A stretch of 64,000 nt of DNA from Thermoanaerobacter wiegelii Rt8.B1. GTDB lineage: Bacteria > Bacillota > Thermoanaerobacteria > Thermoanaerobacterales > Thermoanaerobacteraceae. A program made the position numbers and the translations under genes. This document shows positions 1 to 9,347 of the stretch, piece by piece. Each line of letters begins with the position of its first letter. Within the stretch, counting starts at the first letter, position 1. The stretch spans positions 412,501 to 476,500 of the forward strand of contig NC_015958.1 of NCBI RefSeq assembly GCF_000147695.2, given 5' to 3'. The notes beneath the pieces were generated by a model. That model worked only from the letters and a program-made list of their open reading frames with translations, was not told where the DNA came from and made no database searches.

Positions 1-1
1 A

Positions 2-130
2 ATTGCGTATCCCACTTATTATGAATCAGGGCTTATATCTCGTTTTGCAAAATCCTTTGGATATGTTTACATTGAAAAAGAATTAGAGGGCATATCTGAA
101 GGACAAATAGTTAAAGTTTATAAATTTTAG
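2..130 (+). CDS. moeA: MoeA molybdopterin molybdenumtransferase, C-terminal fragment (cut by window edge)
   Basis: Open frame from the window edge to a TAG at 128-130, giving about 42 residues. The tail (ESGLISRFAKSFGYVYIEKE, then a segment like EGQIVKVYKF) resembles the C-terminal domain IV of MoeA, where small residues and a closing beta strand follow a serine-glycine step. MoeA inserts molybdenum into adenylylated molybdopterin. It lies 9 bases before a second moeA-type gene, so it is probably the upstream member of a moeA pair in one operon. The fragment is too short to exclude another MoeA/MogA-like protein. Confidence 0.6.
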   Translation: MAYPTYYESGLISRFAKSFGYVYIEKELEGISEGQIVKVYKF

Positions 131-139
131 GAGGGTGCT

Positions 140-2053
140 ATGAGGCAAAATATCTATCTTTCAAATATAAGCTTGAATGAGGCAATAAATATTTTTCTTG
201 AAAAAATAAAAGATTTTAAGGTTGAAACAGAATATGTAAAAACTTATGAAGCAAATGGTAGAATTACAGCAAAACCTATATTTGCCAAAATTTCATCGCC
301 CTTTTACAACAGTTCTGCTGTTGACGGGATTGCAACAGTAGCAAAAAAGACATTTACTGCCACAGACAAAAATCCTGTAAGGCTTAAAGAAGGAGTTGAT
401 TATGTAGTTGTTGATACAGGTGATCCTATTCCAGATGAATATGATTGTGTAATTATGGCTGAAGATTTAATATGGGTATCTCAAGATGAGGTTGAGATAA
501 TAAAGCCTGCTATTCCATGGCAAAATATACGACAAATTGGTGAGGATATAGTAGAAGGACAACTTATACTTCCTCAAAGCCATAGGATAAGACCGGCTGA
601 TATTGGTGCTTTGATTGCAGGAGGAGTATTTGAAGTTGAAGTTTATAAAAAGCCTAAAGTTGCAATCATTCCGACAGGAACAGAGCTGGTAGAACCGGGG
701 GAAGAACTTAAAGTTGGAGATATAATAGAATTTAACTCAAGAGTTTTTGCCGCGCAGGTTAAAGAATACGGCGGAATTCCAACAAGATTTGATATTGTAA
801 AAGATGATTTTGAGAAATTGAAAGCTGTTGTTGATAAAGCTTCAAAGGAATACGACATTATCCTATTAAATGCTGGTTCATCTGCAGGACGTGAGGATTA
901 TTCTAAAAAGGTTATTGAAACCTTAGGTGAAGTCTATATTCATGGAATTGCTATAAAACCTGGAAAGCCAGTTATACTAGGAAAGGTAAACAATAAGCCT
1001 ATTGTTGGAATACCAGGTTTTCCTGTTTCAGCTTATTTTATAATGGAAAACATAGTTAAGAAGCTTATCAACTTTGTTCAGGGATATGATATAAAAGATA
1101 AAGATAAAAGATATATAGAAGCAACTCTTTCAAAAAGAATTATGTCATCTTCAAAATATCTTGAGTTTGTAAGAGTAAAACTTGGTTTTATAGACGGTAA
1201 ATACATCGCAGCGCCAATTGAACGAGGAGCAGGTACTACAATGAGCCTTGTAAGGGCTGATGGGATTTTGGAAATACCTGAGGAGCTTGAGGGTTATGAA
1301 AAAGGGACAAGGGTTAATGTAAACATATTAAAAAGCGAAGACGAGATTAAAAATACAATTCTTTGTATAGGAAGCCACGATTTGATACTTGATATTGCAG
1401 CAGATCTTCTTGCCAAAAGAGGAAAATTCACGCTATCTTCAGCCCATGTCGGAAGCATTGGGGGAATACTCTCATTGAAGGATAGGGAAACACATTTTGC
1501 AACAATTCACCTTCTTGATGTGGAAACGGGTGAGTATAATAAATCTTATGTGAAAAGATATATTCCAAACAGAAAAATTGCCCTTATAAAATTTGTAAAA
1601 AGAATTCAGGGGCTTATGGTTAAAAAAGGTAATCCACTAGAGATTAATTCTTTGGAGGATATTGTAAAAAAAGGTGCAAGGTTTGTGAACAGGCAAAAGG
1701 GATCTGGCACAAGGATTTTGCTTGATTATGAATTAAAAAGATTGGGTATAAATCCCAAAGACATTATAGGTTATGAAAGGGAAGAATATACTCATATTTC
1801 GGTTGCAGCACAAATAGCTAAAGGAAATGCAGATGCTGGACTTGGGGTATTTTCTGCTGCTAAGATTATGGAGCTTGATTTTATTCCGATAGCAAATGAA
1901 GAGTATGACATTGCAATTCCCGTTGAGTACTTAGAACTTGAAGGGGTAAAGCAGTTTTTGGAGGTTATAAATTCAGAAGAATTTAAAAATGAGATTGATA
2001 AGCTTGGAGGGTATGACTATAGCAATTTAGGAGAAATTATCATTATCGAGTAA
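140..2053 (+). CDS. MoeA fused to a periplasmic-binding-like domain (molybdopterin biosynthesis protein)
   Basis: 637 residues from an ATG behind AGGAGGG. Residues about 1-400 follow MoeA: an SSPFYNSSAVDGIA motif near residue 54 (the family's active-site loop), a PTGTELVEPGEE segment near 180 and GIPGFPVSAYF near 294. Residues about 405-637 form a separate domain with VNRQKGSGTRILLDYEL and HISVAAQIAKGNADAGLG, typical of the PBP-like domain found in MoeA fusions and ModE/LysR-type ligand-binding proteins. The MoeA part would act in the cytoplasm in molybdate or tungstate insertion; the extra domain may sense or bind the oxyanion or cofactor. It is followed 12 bases later by moaA. Function of the second domain is inferred. 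Confidence 0.88.
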   Translation: MRQNIYLSNISLNEAINIFLEKIKDFKVETEYVKTYEANGRITAKPIFAKISSPFYNSSAVDGIATVAKKTFTATDKNPVRLKEGVDYVVVDTGDPIPDEYDCVIMAEDLIWVSQDEVEIIKPAIPWQNIRQIGEDIVEGQLILPQSHRIRPADIGALIAGGVFEVEVYKKPKVAIIPTGTELVEPGEELKVGDIIEFNSRVFAAQVKEYGGIPTRFDIVKDDFEKLKAVVDKASKEYDIILLNAGSSAGREDYSKKVIETLGEVYIHGIAIKPGKPVILGKVNNKPIVGIPGFPVSAYFIMENIVKKLINFVQGYDIKDKDKRYIEATLSKRIMSSSKYLEFVRVKLGFIDGKYIAAPIERGAGTTMSLVRADGILEIPEELEGYEKGTRVNVNILKSEDEIKNTILCIGSHDLILDIAADLLAKRGKFTLSSAHVGSIGGILSLKDRETHFATIHLLDVETGEYNKSYVKRYIPNRKIALIKFVKRIQGLMVKKGNPLEINSLEDIVKKGARFVNRQKGSGTRILLDYELKRLGINPKDIIGYEREEYTHISVAAQIAKGNADAGLGVFSAAKIMELDFIPIANEEYDIAIPVEYLELEGVKQFLEVINSEEFKNEIDKLGGYDYSNLGEIIIIE

Positions 2054-2065
2054 AGGAGAGTTTTT

Positions 2066-3019
2066 ATGAGAGATAGGTTAGGAAGAAATGCTGATTATTT
2101 AAGAGTTTCTGTTACGGATAGATGTAACTTAAGGTGCATTTATTGTATGCCGGAGGAGGGAATACCCAAAAAAGATCATAATGAGATTCTAAGGAACGAA
2201 GAGATTTTAAAAATAATTAGAATTTCAGCCGAACTTGGCATTAAAAAGGTAAGGTTTACAGGAGGCGAGCCACTTGTAAGGAAGGGAATTGAGAACATAA
2301 TTTATGAAACATCAAAAATAAAAGGCATTGAAGACATTGCACTTACAACTAATGGAACAAAACTTTATGAAATGGCAGATACTTTAAAAGAAGCAGGACT
2401 TAAAAGAGTTAACATAAGCCTTGATAGTCTTAAAAAAGATCGATACCGTATGATTACAAGGCTTGGGAATATTGATGATGTATTTAGGGCTATTGACAAA
2501 AGTTTATCTATTGGACTTGAACCTGTAAAAATTAATACGGTTGTAATAAAAAGTATAAATGACGATGAAATTTTTGATTTTGTAAAACTTGCCGATGAAA
2601 ACCCGCTTCATATCAGATTTATTGAAATAATGCCGATAGGTGAAGGAGCAAAATTCAAAGATAACTATATATCGTCGGATGATTTAATAAGTAGCATTCC
2701 CGGACTGACTCCGGTTGAAACAGAACCGGGTAACACTGCAAGGGTTTTTAAAAGAAAAGGAGCAAAGGGAACGGTTGGTTTTATTGCACCTTTGTCATGT
2801 AAATTTTGTTCAAGTTGTAATAGGATTAGACTTACTGCAACTGGAACTATAAAACCTTGTCTGCATTCAAAATATGAAGTAGATATTAAAAGTTTTTTAA
2901 ATGATGAAGACAAGATAAGAGCAATGCTGGAACATGCAATCTTAAGTAAGCCGGCAGGGCATAATCTTGAAAAGGAAATAAGCCAGAGTCAAAAAATGAT
3001 GTTTCAAATAGGGGGATAG
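2066..3019 (+). CDS. moaA: GTP 3',8-cyclase MoaA
   Basis: 317 residues, usual MoaA length, with AAAGGAGAG ahead of the ATG. Radical-SAM cluster motif CNLRCIYC (CX3CX2C) near residue 20, the glycine-rich FTGGEPLVRKG at about 64, and a C-terminal second [4Fe-4S] site CKFCSSCNRIRLTATG with a later cysteine in IKPCLHS. The protein ends in Gly-Gly, as required for MoaA activity in known members. It converts GTP to the cyclic 3',8-dihydro intermediate, the first step of molybdenum cofactor synthesis, and works with MoaC encoded 3 bases downstream. Confidence 0.96.
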   Translation: MRDRLGRNADYLRVSVTDRCNLRCIYCMPEEGIPKKDHNEILRNEEILKIIRISAELGIKKVRFTGGEPLVRKGIENIIYETSKIKGIEDIALTTNGTKLYEMADTLKEAGLKRVNISLDSLKKDRYRMITRLGNIDDVFRAIDKSLSIGLEPVKINTVVIKSINDDEIFDFVKLADENPLHIRFIEIMPIGEGAKFKDNYISSDDLISSIPGLTPVETEPGNTARVFKRKGAKGTVGFIAPLSCKFCSSCNRIRLTATGTIKPCLHSKYEVDIKSFLNDEDKIRAMLEHAILSKPAGHNLEKEISQSQKMMFQIGG

Positions 3020-3022
3020 TAT

Positions 3023-3499
3023 ATGAATTTAACACACATTAATGAAGAAGGTAGAGCAAGGATGGTTGATGTCAGCGATAAAGATGAGACAAAAAGGGAA
3101 GCTGTTGCAATAGGAAGCATTTATATGAAAAGTGAAACTTTAAGAAGAATACATGAAGGAACTATTAAAAAAGGAGATGTCCTAGCAGTTGCACAGGTTG
3201 CTGGTATTATGGCTGCGAAAAATACATCTCATATGATTCCAATGTGTCATCCTATCATGATAACCGGGTGTGATATTAGTTTTAGTTTGGATTTTGAAAA
3301 TTCAAAGATTGACATTAAAGCGGTAGTTAAAACTGTTGGACAAACAGGGGTTGAGATGGAGGCATTGACTGCAGTTACGGTTGCAGCTCTTACAATTTAT
3401 GATATGTGTAAAGCAATAGATAGAGACATGGTTATAAGCGAAATAATGCTTGTGAAAAAAAGTGGTGGAAAATCAGGCCTTTATGAGAGGGAGGTTTAA
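3023..3499 (+). CDS. moaC: Cyclic pyranopterin monophosphate synthase MoaC
   Basis: 158 residues, standard length. Start ATG is preceded by GGGGGAT. Family features visible: [18 protein letters not shown] at the N terminus, [12 protein letters not shown] near residue 72, and [21 protein letters not shown] near 112, followed by a Lys-rich KKSGGKSG tail. MoaC completes the rearrangement begun by MoaA to give cyclic pyranopterin monophosphate. It is packed between moaA and the MOSC gene with 2-3 base gaps, so it is almost certainly co-transcribed. Confidence 0.97.
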   Translation: MNLTHINEEGRARMVDVSDKDETKREAVAIGSIYMKSETLRRIHEGTIKKGDVLAVAQVAGIMAAKNTSHMIPMCHPIMITGCDISFSLDFENSKIDIKAVVKTVGQTGVEMEALTAVTVAALTIYDMCKAIDRDMVISEIMLVKKSGGKSGLYEREV

Positions 3500-3501
3500 T
3501 A

Positions 3502-3951
3502 ATGGCAAAGGTAGTATCAGTAAATATAAGTGAGAAAAAGGGAACGATAAAAAAACCTATTGAAATGGGTTATTTTAGAAAAAATCATGGACTTGAAGGC
3601 GATGCACATGCTGGTAGTTGGCACAGGCAAGTAAGCCTACTTGCACAAGAGAGCATAGATAAGATGAAACAAAAGGGAATATGGGATTTAGTTGCTGGAA
3701 AGTTTGCAGAAAACATAACAACTGAAGGGATAGAACTTTATACGCTTCCCGTTGGGACAAGGCTTAAAATAGGAGAAGAAGTTATACTTGAGATATCTCA
3801 AATAGGTAAGAAATGCCATGGAGGTTGCGAAATAAGAAAAATTACGGGAGATTGTATTATGCCAACAGAAGGTATATTTGCAAAGGTTATAAAGGGAGGA
3901 TATGTTAAAGCCGGGGATGAGATAGAAGTATTACAAGAAACAATTGAATAA
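3502..3951 (+). CDS. MOSC domain-containing protein
   Basis: 149 residues, ATG behind GGGAGG. Motifs HGLEGDAHAG near residue 29, GKFAENITTEGIEL near 68 and a cysteine-rich IGKKCHGGCEIRKITGDC near 103 are characteristic of short stand-alone MOSC proteins found beside moa genes in anaerobes. MOSC domains bind molybdenum cofactor or transfer sulfur to it in the known enzymes (MoCo sulfurase C terminus, YiiM, mARC). The exact role of this short type is not established. It is the last gene of the operon; a long hairpin and two terminator-like stem-loops follow. Confidence 0.9.
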   Translation: MAKVVSVNISEKKGTIKKPIEMGYFRKNHGLEGDAHAGSWHRQVSLLAQESIDKMKQKGIWDLVAGKFAENITTEGIELYTLPVGTRLKIGEEVILEISQIGKKCHGGCEIRKITGDCIMPTEGIFAKVIKGGYVKAGDEIEVLQETIE

Positions 3952-3974
3952 GAGATTTTAGGGAGAAATCATAT

Positions 3975-4033
3975 CAGATTGACGATAACCCCCTTTTTTA
4001 CGTGTATAAAAAGTGGGGTTTGTCGTCAATCTG
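3975..4033. repeat. Long near-perfect inverted repeat (hairpin) after the moa operon
   Basis: The left arm (3975-3992, CAGATTGACGATAACCCC) pairs with the right arm (4015-4033) with a single one-base bulge and one G-U pair; the stem can extend inward through a T run facing an A run. No T tract follows the right arm, so it is not a standard intrinsic terminator, though it could protect the 3' end of the moa transcript. It may also be an end of the decayed insertion sequence just downstream. Confidence 0.6.
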
Positions 4034-4056
4034 GGGAAGGTGATTAACCTTCCTTT
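4034..4056 (+). terminator. Possible intrinsic terminator of the moa operon
   Basis: A short stem GGAAGG/CCTTCC with a seven-base loop is followed by TTTTAAT. It sits about 85 bases after the MOSC stop codon. Confidence 0.4.
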
Positions 4057-4094
4057 TAATAATATTGTTAAACATTATTGAAATTACCTTTTAT

Positions 4095-4127
4095 GCTGTA
4101 TCTTCAAAGAAAGATACAGCTTGTTTT
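4095..4127 (+). terminator. Intrinsic terminator
   Basis: Perfect ten-base stem GCTGTATCTT / AAGATACAGC (4095-4104 with 4111-4120), six-base loop, followed by TTGTTTT. It lies between the moa operon and the insertion-sequence remnant; no intact gene directly precedes it, so its original gene may be lost. Confidence 0.65.
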
Positions 4128-4250
4128 ATAACCACCTCTACCACATTGTCTAATTTTTGTTGGTCCTTAAAACCCTTTTGTCGCAGTAACCTCTTGACTA
4201 TAATGAATCCAGAAAAATTGGACACAAAAAAGGAGGAATTTAAGGCTTAG

Positions 4251-4872
4251 ATGAAAATTCGAAAAAATTATACACCCGAATTCAAAGCCCAAACGATACT
4301 GGAAATTCTTAAAGAAGGAAGAAAAAACAATAACTCAAATCGCAACAGAACATAGTATACACCAAACACGTTTGACCGTTGGGAAAAACAAGCGTTAGAA
4401 AACCTACTACAGCTTTTCTCTGATGGAAAAAACTTATTGAAACCATGAAGCTGAATATGGAGATAAAATCCAAGATATTTGCTAGGAAATAGGCTATTTA
4501 ACCACACAACTAACCTGGCTCAAAAAATCTGGCCTCACAATTAACTCATGACGAATGTATAGCTTTAATAGATTTCGAAACCGCGGAATTCCCTTAAAAA
4601 TCCAGGCTGAGCTCTTAAACCTAAATCAATCTGGCATTTACTAAAAGTCTCAGGAACCATTTTCTGAGAAACTTGCAATTAAGCACAGAATCGATGAAAT
4701 CTACGCAGGTGTCTCTTTTATGGCTCAAAGCGAATTACATCTGTTTTAAGAAGGGAAGGTTTTATAATCAACCCCAAAACAGTCCAGCGCCACATGTGAG
4801 AAATAGGCATATCCGCCATTTATCCAGAGCCTACTACAAGTAAGCCAAGTAAAGGACGTAAAGTCTAACTAA
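4251..4872 (+). pseudogene. Decayed IS3-family transposase (orfA and orfB remnants)
   Basis: The first frame reads MKIRKNYTPEFKAQTILEIL from an ATG behind AAGGAGGAA, then shifts frame into KTITQIATEHSIH and further on an RWEKQALENL-like stretch. These are hallmarks of IS3-family OrfA, a helix-turn-helix protein. From about 4550 pieces of OrfB appear in changing frames: an RFRNRGIPL-like segment, HRIDEIYAGVSF, then REGFIINPKTVQRHM. Many stop codons and frameshifts interrupt both, and the DDE catalytic region is missing. It is a dead element. No clean terminal inverted repeats could be assigned; a TGAATCCAGAAAAATTGGAC stretch at about 4204-4223 may be near the left end. Confidence 0.8.
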
Positions 4873-4941
4873 AGGGTAGGAGCTAGCTCAACCTTTTTTT
4901 AAAACTTCCTTTTTACACAATATATAGACTTAACCTAAGAT

Positions 4942-5256
4942 ATGCACAAGTCTATTTTAGAAAATGGAATGGGAGTAGAAGGAGAAGAGCGTTTTATAAA
5001 AGATGGGATTATTCAGGACGATTACCGAATAGAGTTTATAAAAGAACATCTAAAGTGGCTCCATAAAGCAATTGAAGAAGGATGCAATGTTAAAGGATAT
5101 CATTTATGGACATTTATGGATAATTGGCCTTTCATAAATGCTTATAAAAACCGTTACGGTCTTGTATCTGTCGATCTAAAAACACAAAAAAGGACTATAA
5201 AGAAAAGTGGATATTGGTATAAAGAATTATCTGAAAGCAATGGATTTGTTGATTAA
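4942..5256 (+). pseudogene. C-terminal fragment of a GH1 6-phospho-beta-glucosidase-like glycosidase
   Basis: 104 residues equivalent to roughly the last quarter of a GH1 enzyme (about 450-480 residues). ILENGMGVEGEERF matches the strand with the catalytic nucleophile Glu (normally ITENG), and YHLWTFMDNWPFINAYKNRYGL matches the conserved C-terminal substrate-binding segment, where family members usually have a W-S/E-W step and this one has WPF. There is no barrel, no acid/base Glu and no Shine-Dalgarno site in front of the ATG. The 5' end stops at the insertion-sequence scar, suggesting that transposition or an associated deletion removed the rest. It is probably not functional. Confidence 0.82.
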
Positions 5257-5405
5257 TCATAACTGGCTTTTTTGCCGGGTATTTTTTTATCTTCAATTTT
5301 GTCAAAGAAAACGAATGACAAAACTGATTTTCTTTAAATTGCATAAATACATATTGAGGTTTACAATAATTATAGAAGAATAAATGCGAAAAGGAGGTAA
5401 AATTT

Positions 5406-6851
5406 ATGCAAAACACTAATGCTCTCATAACTGGTGGCGGAAGTGTAAAGGCGAAGTTGCAAAGGCTTGGTGGCTTCTTGGCTGGCATGGTAATACCTAA
5501 TATTGGTGCTTTCATAGCATGGGGACTTATTACTGCTTTCTTTATTCCGACAGGGTGGATTCCAAATGAACATTTGGCTAAACTTGTTGGACCTATGATA
5601 ACTTATCTTTTACCAATTTTAATCGGTTATACAGGTGGAAAACTTGTATACGATGTAAGAGGTGGAGTAGTTGGTGCTATTGCAACAGCAGGTATTATAA
5701 TCGGTTCATCTATACCGATGTTTCTTGGTGCCATGCTGATGGGTCCTTTAGGAGGTTATGTCATTAAAAAATTTGACGAGCTTGTAGAGGGAAAAATCCC
5801 AGCAGGTTTTGAAATGCTTGTCAACAATTTTTCAGCAGGTATTTTAGGTGGTTTATTAGCAATTTTAGCATTTCTTTTCATTGAACCAGTGGTAAATGGA
5901 ATTTCAGTAGGATTAGGTGCAGCAGCTCAATGGGTGACAAACAAAGGCTTATTACCTTTAATAGCGATTTTTATAGAACCGGGTAAAATTTTATTTTTAA
6001 ATAATGCTATTAACCACGGTATATTGGCTCCTCTTGGAGTAGCACAAGTTAAAGAACTTGGAAAGTCAATATTCTTCTTGCTGGAAACAAATCCAGGTCC
6101 GGGATTGGGAGTTTTACTGGCATACTGGTTCTTTGGAAAAGGTGATGCAAAACAATCAGCTCCAGGTGCTATCATAATACACTTCTTTGGCGGAATACAT
6201 GAAATATATTTCCCCTATGTTTTAATGAATCCATCACTGCTTTTGGCAGTTATAGGCGGTGGAATGGCTGCAGACGCGACATTTGTTTTGACAAAAGCAG
6301 GTTTGGTAGCTACGCCTTCACCTGGTAGTATATTTGCAGAGATAGCTATGTCACCAAAAGGCGGATTACTTCCTGTACTTGCAGGTATTACAGTTGGAGC
6401 TGTTGTTTCCTTCCTCATAGCTTCTGTCATTGTAAAAAGGGCAAGCGAAGAAAGCATGAGTGCCGAAAGCATGACTTTTGCTCGCTCGATCGTTAGTGGA
6501 CTTAAAGCGCAAAGCAAAGGACAAAAAGTTGAAGAAATAAAGCCAAATGTACAAAAAATAGATGGCATGCCTAAAATGATTGTTTTTGCTTGCGATGCTG
6601 GTATGGGTTCGTCAGCAATGGGAGAAACTATTTTAAAGAAGAAGTTAAAGGAAGCAGGACTTAATATTACAGTTAAGCATTCAGCTGTAAATCAAATACC
6701 AAAAGAAGCGGATATTGTATTTACCCAAGAAAATCTCGCAGAAAGGGCTTCTCAAGTTGTACCAAATGCGAAAATCGTTACAGTAAAAAACTTTTTAGAT
6801 AATACTGCTTACGATGAATTTGTAAAAAGTCTTGCGGAAAATAATAAATAG
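5406..6851 (+). CDS. mtlA: PTS mannitol transporter subunit IICB
   Basis: 481 residues, ATG behind AAAAGGAGG. Residues about 15-345 are the hydrophobic EIIC channel, with the conserved [13 protein letters not shown] segment near 264 that holds the substrate-binding Glu. Residues about 395-481 form the EIIB domain, with the phosphorylated cysteine in [20 protein letters not shown]. No EIIA domain is attached; it is supplied by mtlF in the same operon, as in many Firmicutes. The protein imports mannitol and phosphorylates it to mannitol-1-phosphate. It is the first gene of mtlA-mtlR-mtlF-mtlD. No convincing promoter was identified in the 149 bases upstream. Confidence 0.95.
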   Translation: MQNTNALITGGGSVKAKLQRLGGFLAGMVIPNIGAFIAWGLITAFFIPTGWIPNEHLAKLVGPMITYLLPILIGYTGGKLVYDVRGGVVGAIATAGIIIGSSIPMFLGAMLMGPLGGYVIKKFDELVEGKIPAGFEMLVNNFSAGILGGLLAILAFLFIEPVVNGISVGLGAAAQWVTNKGLLPLIAIFIEPGKILFLNNAINHGILAPLGVAQVKELGKSIFFLLETNPGPGLGVLLAYWFFGKGDAKQSAPGAIIIHFFGGIHEIYFPYVLMNPSLLLAVIGGGMAADATFVLTKAGLVATPSPGSIFAEIAMSPKGGLLPVLAGITVGAVVSFLIASVIVKRASEESMSAESMTFARSIVSGLKAQSKGQKVEEIKPNVQKIDGMPKMIVFACDAGMGSSAMGETILKKKLKEAGLNITVKHSAVNQIPKEADIVFTQENLAERASQVVPNAKIVTVKNFLDNTAYDEFVKSLAENNK

Positions 6852-6870
6852 ATAAATTATGGTGAAGAGT

Positions 6871-8913
6871 ATGGAAGATCTAACTGTAAGACAAAAATTT
6901 ATATTAAAAACTTTATTGGAGAAAGGTCCTTCTAATATAGAGGACCTTTCCAAGCTTATGGATGTAAGTGGAAGAACTATTATGAGAGAAATAGCCTCTA
7001 TAAACCATAATTTAAAAAAATATAACGCTGTTATTGTAGAGGACAATGGACAAATCATTTTAAAAGGAGAGGAAGAAGCGTTAGATAAAATCCATGCTTC
7101 TTTAGGTGCTATTCCTCTCCAATGGCTCTTAACTCCAGAGCAAAGACAAATATTGATGACAATACAGTTATTACTTTCGGAAGAACCTATAAAAGCAGCT
7201 TATTTTAGTTATCAATTTAATGTTGTGGAGGGAACTATAAGTCTTTACCTTGACAAAATAGAAGAGTGGCTAAAAATGAGAAATTTATCTCTTATTAGAA
7301 GAAGAGGTTATGGGATTAAAGTAGAGGGAAGTGAATTAGATAAAAGAAATGCAATTGTGGAGCTGTTTTATAACTATAAACCCATAGAAGAACTTTTAGC
7401 TTTTGTCTATAATGATGAAAAAGACAAATATGTATACACATTTTTTAGCACAGTTTTTGACAATGAGTTAGTTCAATTAGTGAAAAGAATTGCACAACAA
7501 ATTAAAAATGTTATACATGGTCACTTATCTGACTTAAATTACTTTGGAATGTTTATACATTTACTTGTTTCTATTTACAGAACAAAAATAGACAAGCCAA
7601 TACAGTTTAACGATGAATTTGTAAAGGACATTTTACTTTCTAATGAATTTATTTTCATGAAAGATGTAGAGAAAATATTGAAAGAAAATGAAGTATATTT
7701 GCCAGATGCTGAATTGGCATATTTGGCTCTTCATTTAAGTCCCAAAAAATACGTCTATAAACAAAATAGATTTGAAGAACTTGGCATTTCTTTACAAGAT
7801 TTATCAAAAGAGGTTGTGGAAGAAGTTTCTCGGCTTTTAAATATAAAGATAAATTGCGACGAACAACTTATTGTAGGATTATCCCAGCATTTTGAACCTG
7901 CCCTTTATAGATTGACAATGGGACTTCAGACTACCAATCCATTAGTAGAAGAAATTAAAAATTACTATGGTAATTTGTTTAAAGCAGTAAATAAAGCTTG
8001 CAAGTTAATTTTTTCTAAATATAATCTCATGATACCTGAAGAAGAGATTGGATATATTACAATGCATATTGGAGCTGCAATTGAAAGACAGCAAGCTTTA
8101 TCAAAAAAATTGAGAGTTTTTGTTATATGTCCGAATGGGATTGGCACGGCGAGAATATTATCAGCTAAATTAAAAACTCTTTTTAGAGAAATTGATGCTA
8201 TTGACATTGGGGCAATATGGGAGTATAAGAAAAAGAGTGATGACTATGACTTAATAATTTCTACAGTAAAGCTTGAAGATTTAAAAGATAATGTAATTGT
8301 AGTATCGCCTTTTTTGCCAGAAGAAGATATTAAAAAGGTAGAAGAGTTTATAGAGAAATATGTAGTCAAGAAAGAAAAAGAATTGCCAAGGAATTTGCCG
8401 ATGGTGGAAAGGAGACGAAATTTTGAAATAGCAGATGAAATACTTCGAAATTTGCAATTGAAATACGTGGAAGCAAAAACTATTGAAGATTTAATAAAAT
8501 TCATAGCAAAAGATTTATATGATTTAATGCTTACTGAAGATGCAAAAGAAATAGAGGAGCTAATCTTTAAAAGGGAAGCCATGGGCAATGTTGTCATACC
8601 AAACACCCACATTGCTTTAATTCATACAAGAAGTGACAAAATGGCAATACCTTTTGTCGGTATCTATAAACTAAAAACTCCATTAAAGATGAAAAGTGCT
8701 GGTTTTTCTTATGAAGAAGTAGACACTTTTCTTGTGATGCTGGCAAGGAAAACAGAAAGCAGTGAGATATTAGAGATGTTAGGTAAAATAAGTATTTCAT
8801 TGATTGAGGATAAAGCCTTTAATGAAATATTGAGGTTTGGTGATATCAAAGATATTAGAAATAGCTTAGTTAAAATACTAAATGATACACAGGAGGCTTT
8901 GGAGGATGAATAA
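6871..8913 (+). CDS. mtlR: Mannitol operon transcriptional activator MtlR (PRD/EIIB/EIIA multidomain regulator)
   Basis: About 680 residues. I place the start at ATG 6871, which has GGTGA five bases ahead; an in-frame ATG at 6859 lacks a good site. The order is typical for MtlR: an N-terminal helix-turn-helix (VRQKFILKTLLEKG, then DVSGRTIMREIASI), an Mga-like second DNA-binding region, two PTS regulation domains with histidines in MFIHLLVSIYR, LALHLSP and ITMHIGAAIERQ, an EIIB-like domain with a cysteine in FVICPNGIGTARIL, and a C-terminal EIIA-like domain with VVIPNTHIALIHTR. Phosphorylation of these sites by the PTS sets activity according to mannitol supply. It overlaps mtlF by 8 bases. 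Confidence 0.93.
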   Translation: MEDLTVRQKFILKTLLEKGPSNIEDLSKLMDVSGRTIMREIASINHNLKKYNAVIVEDNGQIILKGEEEALDKIHASLGAIPLQWLLTPEQRQILMTIQLLLSEEPIKAAYFSYQFNVVEGTISLYLDKIEEWLKMRNLSLIRRRGYGIKVEGSELDKRNAIVELFYNYKPIEELLAFVYNDEKDKYVYTFFSTVFDNELVQLVKRIAQQIKNVIHGHLSDLNYFGMFIHLLVSIYRTKIDKPIQFNDEFVKDILLSNEFIFMKDVEKILKENEVYLPDAELAYLALHLSPKKYVYKQNRFEELGISLQDLSKEVVEEVSRLLNIKINCDEQLIVGLSQHFEPALYRLTMGLQTTNPLVEEIKNYYGNLFKAVNKACKLIFSKYNLMIPEEEIGYITMHIGAAIERQQALSKKLRVFVICPNGIGTARILSAKLKTLFREIDAIDIGAIWEYKKKSDDYDLIISTVKLEDLKDNVIVVSPFLPEEDIKKVEEFIEKYVVKKEKELPRNLPMVERRRNFEIADEILRNLQLKYVEAKTIEDLIKFIAKDLYDLMLTEDAKEIEELIFKREAMGNVVIPNTHIALIHTRSDKMAIPFVGIYKLKTPLKMKSAGFSYEEVDTFLVMLARKTESSEILEMLGKISISLIEDKAFNEILRFGDIKDIRNSLVKILNDTQEALEDE

Positions 8914-9346
8914 AGAAATACTAAACGAAAATAATATCGTATTAAATGTGCCGTCAGAATCTAAAATACAAGCTATTGAAAGAGTAGGAAATTTGCTTTT
9001 TAAAAATGGCTATGTTGAAAAAGAATATATAGAAGGTATGAAGAAAAGAGAAGAAGATGTAACAACTTATATAGGTAATGGTATTGCTATTCCTCACGGT
9101 GTTTCTGAGTATGTAAAATATATAAAAAAATCTGGAATAGTTATAGCGCAATATCCTAAAGGAGTAGATTTTGGAGATGGAAATATTGCCTATATTGTCA
9201 TAGGAATTGCAGGCAAGGGAGATGAACATTTAGAGATATTATCAAAAATAGCTCTTACCTGCCAGTATGAAGAAAATGTCGAGAAATTGAAAAAGGCAAG
9301 GACAAAACAAGAAATAATAGAAATACTTCAAAAAGGTGATGAATAA
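8906..9346 (+). CDS. mtlF: PTS mannitol transporter subunit IIA
   Basis: 146 residues. The start at ATG 8906 is fixed by a double Shine-Dalgarno stretch (AGGAGG and GGAGG) just before it; the upstream frame extension has no site. The EIIA(Mtl) fold is indicated by [18 protein letters not shown], containing the phosphorylatable histidine, and by [17 protein letters not shown]. It passes phosphate from HPr to the EIIB cysteine of MtlA. It overlaps the end of mtlR and is followed immediately by mtlD, so translation is probably coupled. Confidence 0.95.
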   Translation: MNKEILNENNIVLNVPSESKIQAIERVGNLLFKNGYVEKEYIEGMKKREEDVTTYIGNGIAIPHGVSEYVKYIKKSGIVIAQYPKGVDFGDGNIAYIVIGIAGKGDEHLEILSKIALTCQYEENVEKLKKARTKQEIIEILQKGDE

Positions 9347-9347
9347 T

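Noticed and set aside
4065-4250. 61-codon open frame before the transposase remnant
   Set aside because: It spans a terminator hairpin and the left edge of the dead insertion sequence, has no ribosome-binding site and no recognisable protein pattern.
5280-5400. Catabolite-responsive element before mtlA
   Set aside because: A GAAAACGAATGACA stretch resembles the element only partly; the conserved right-hand positions do not match.
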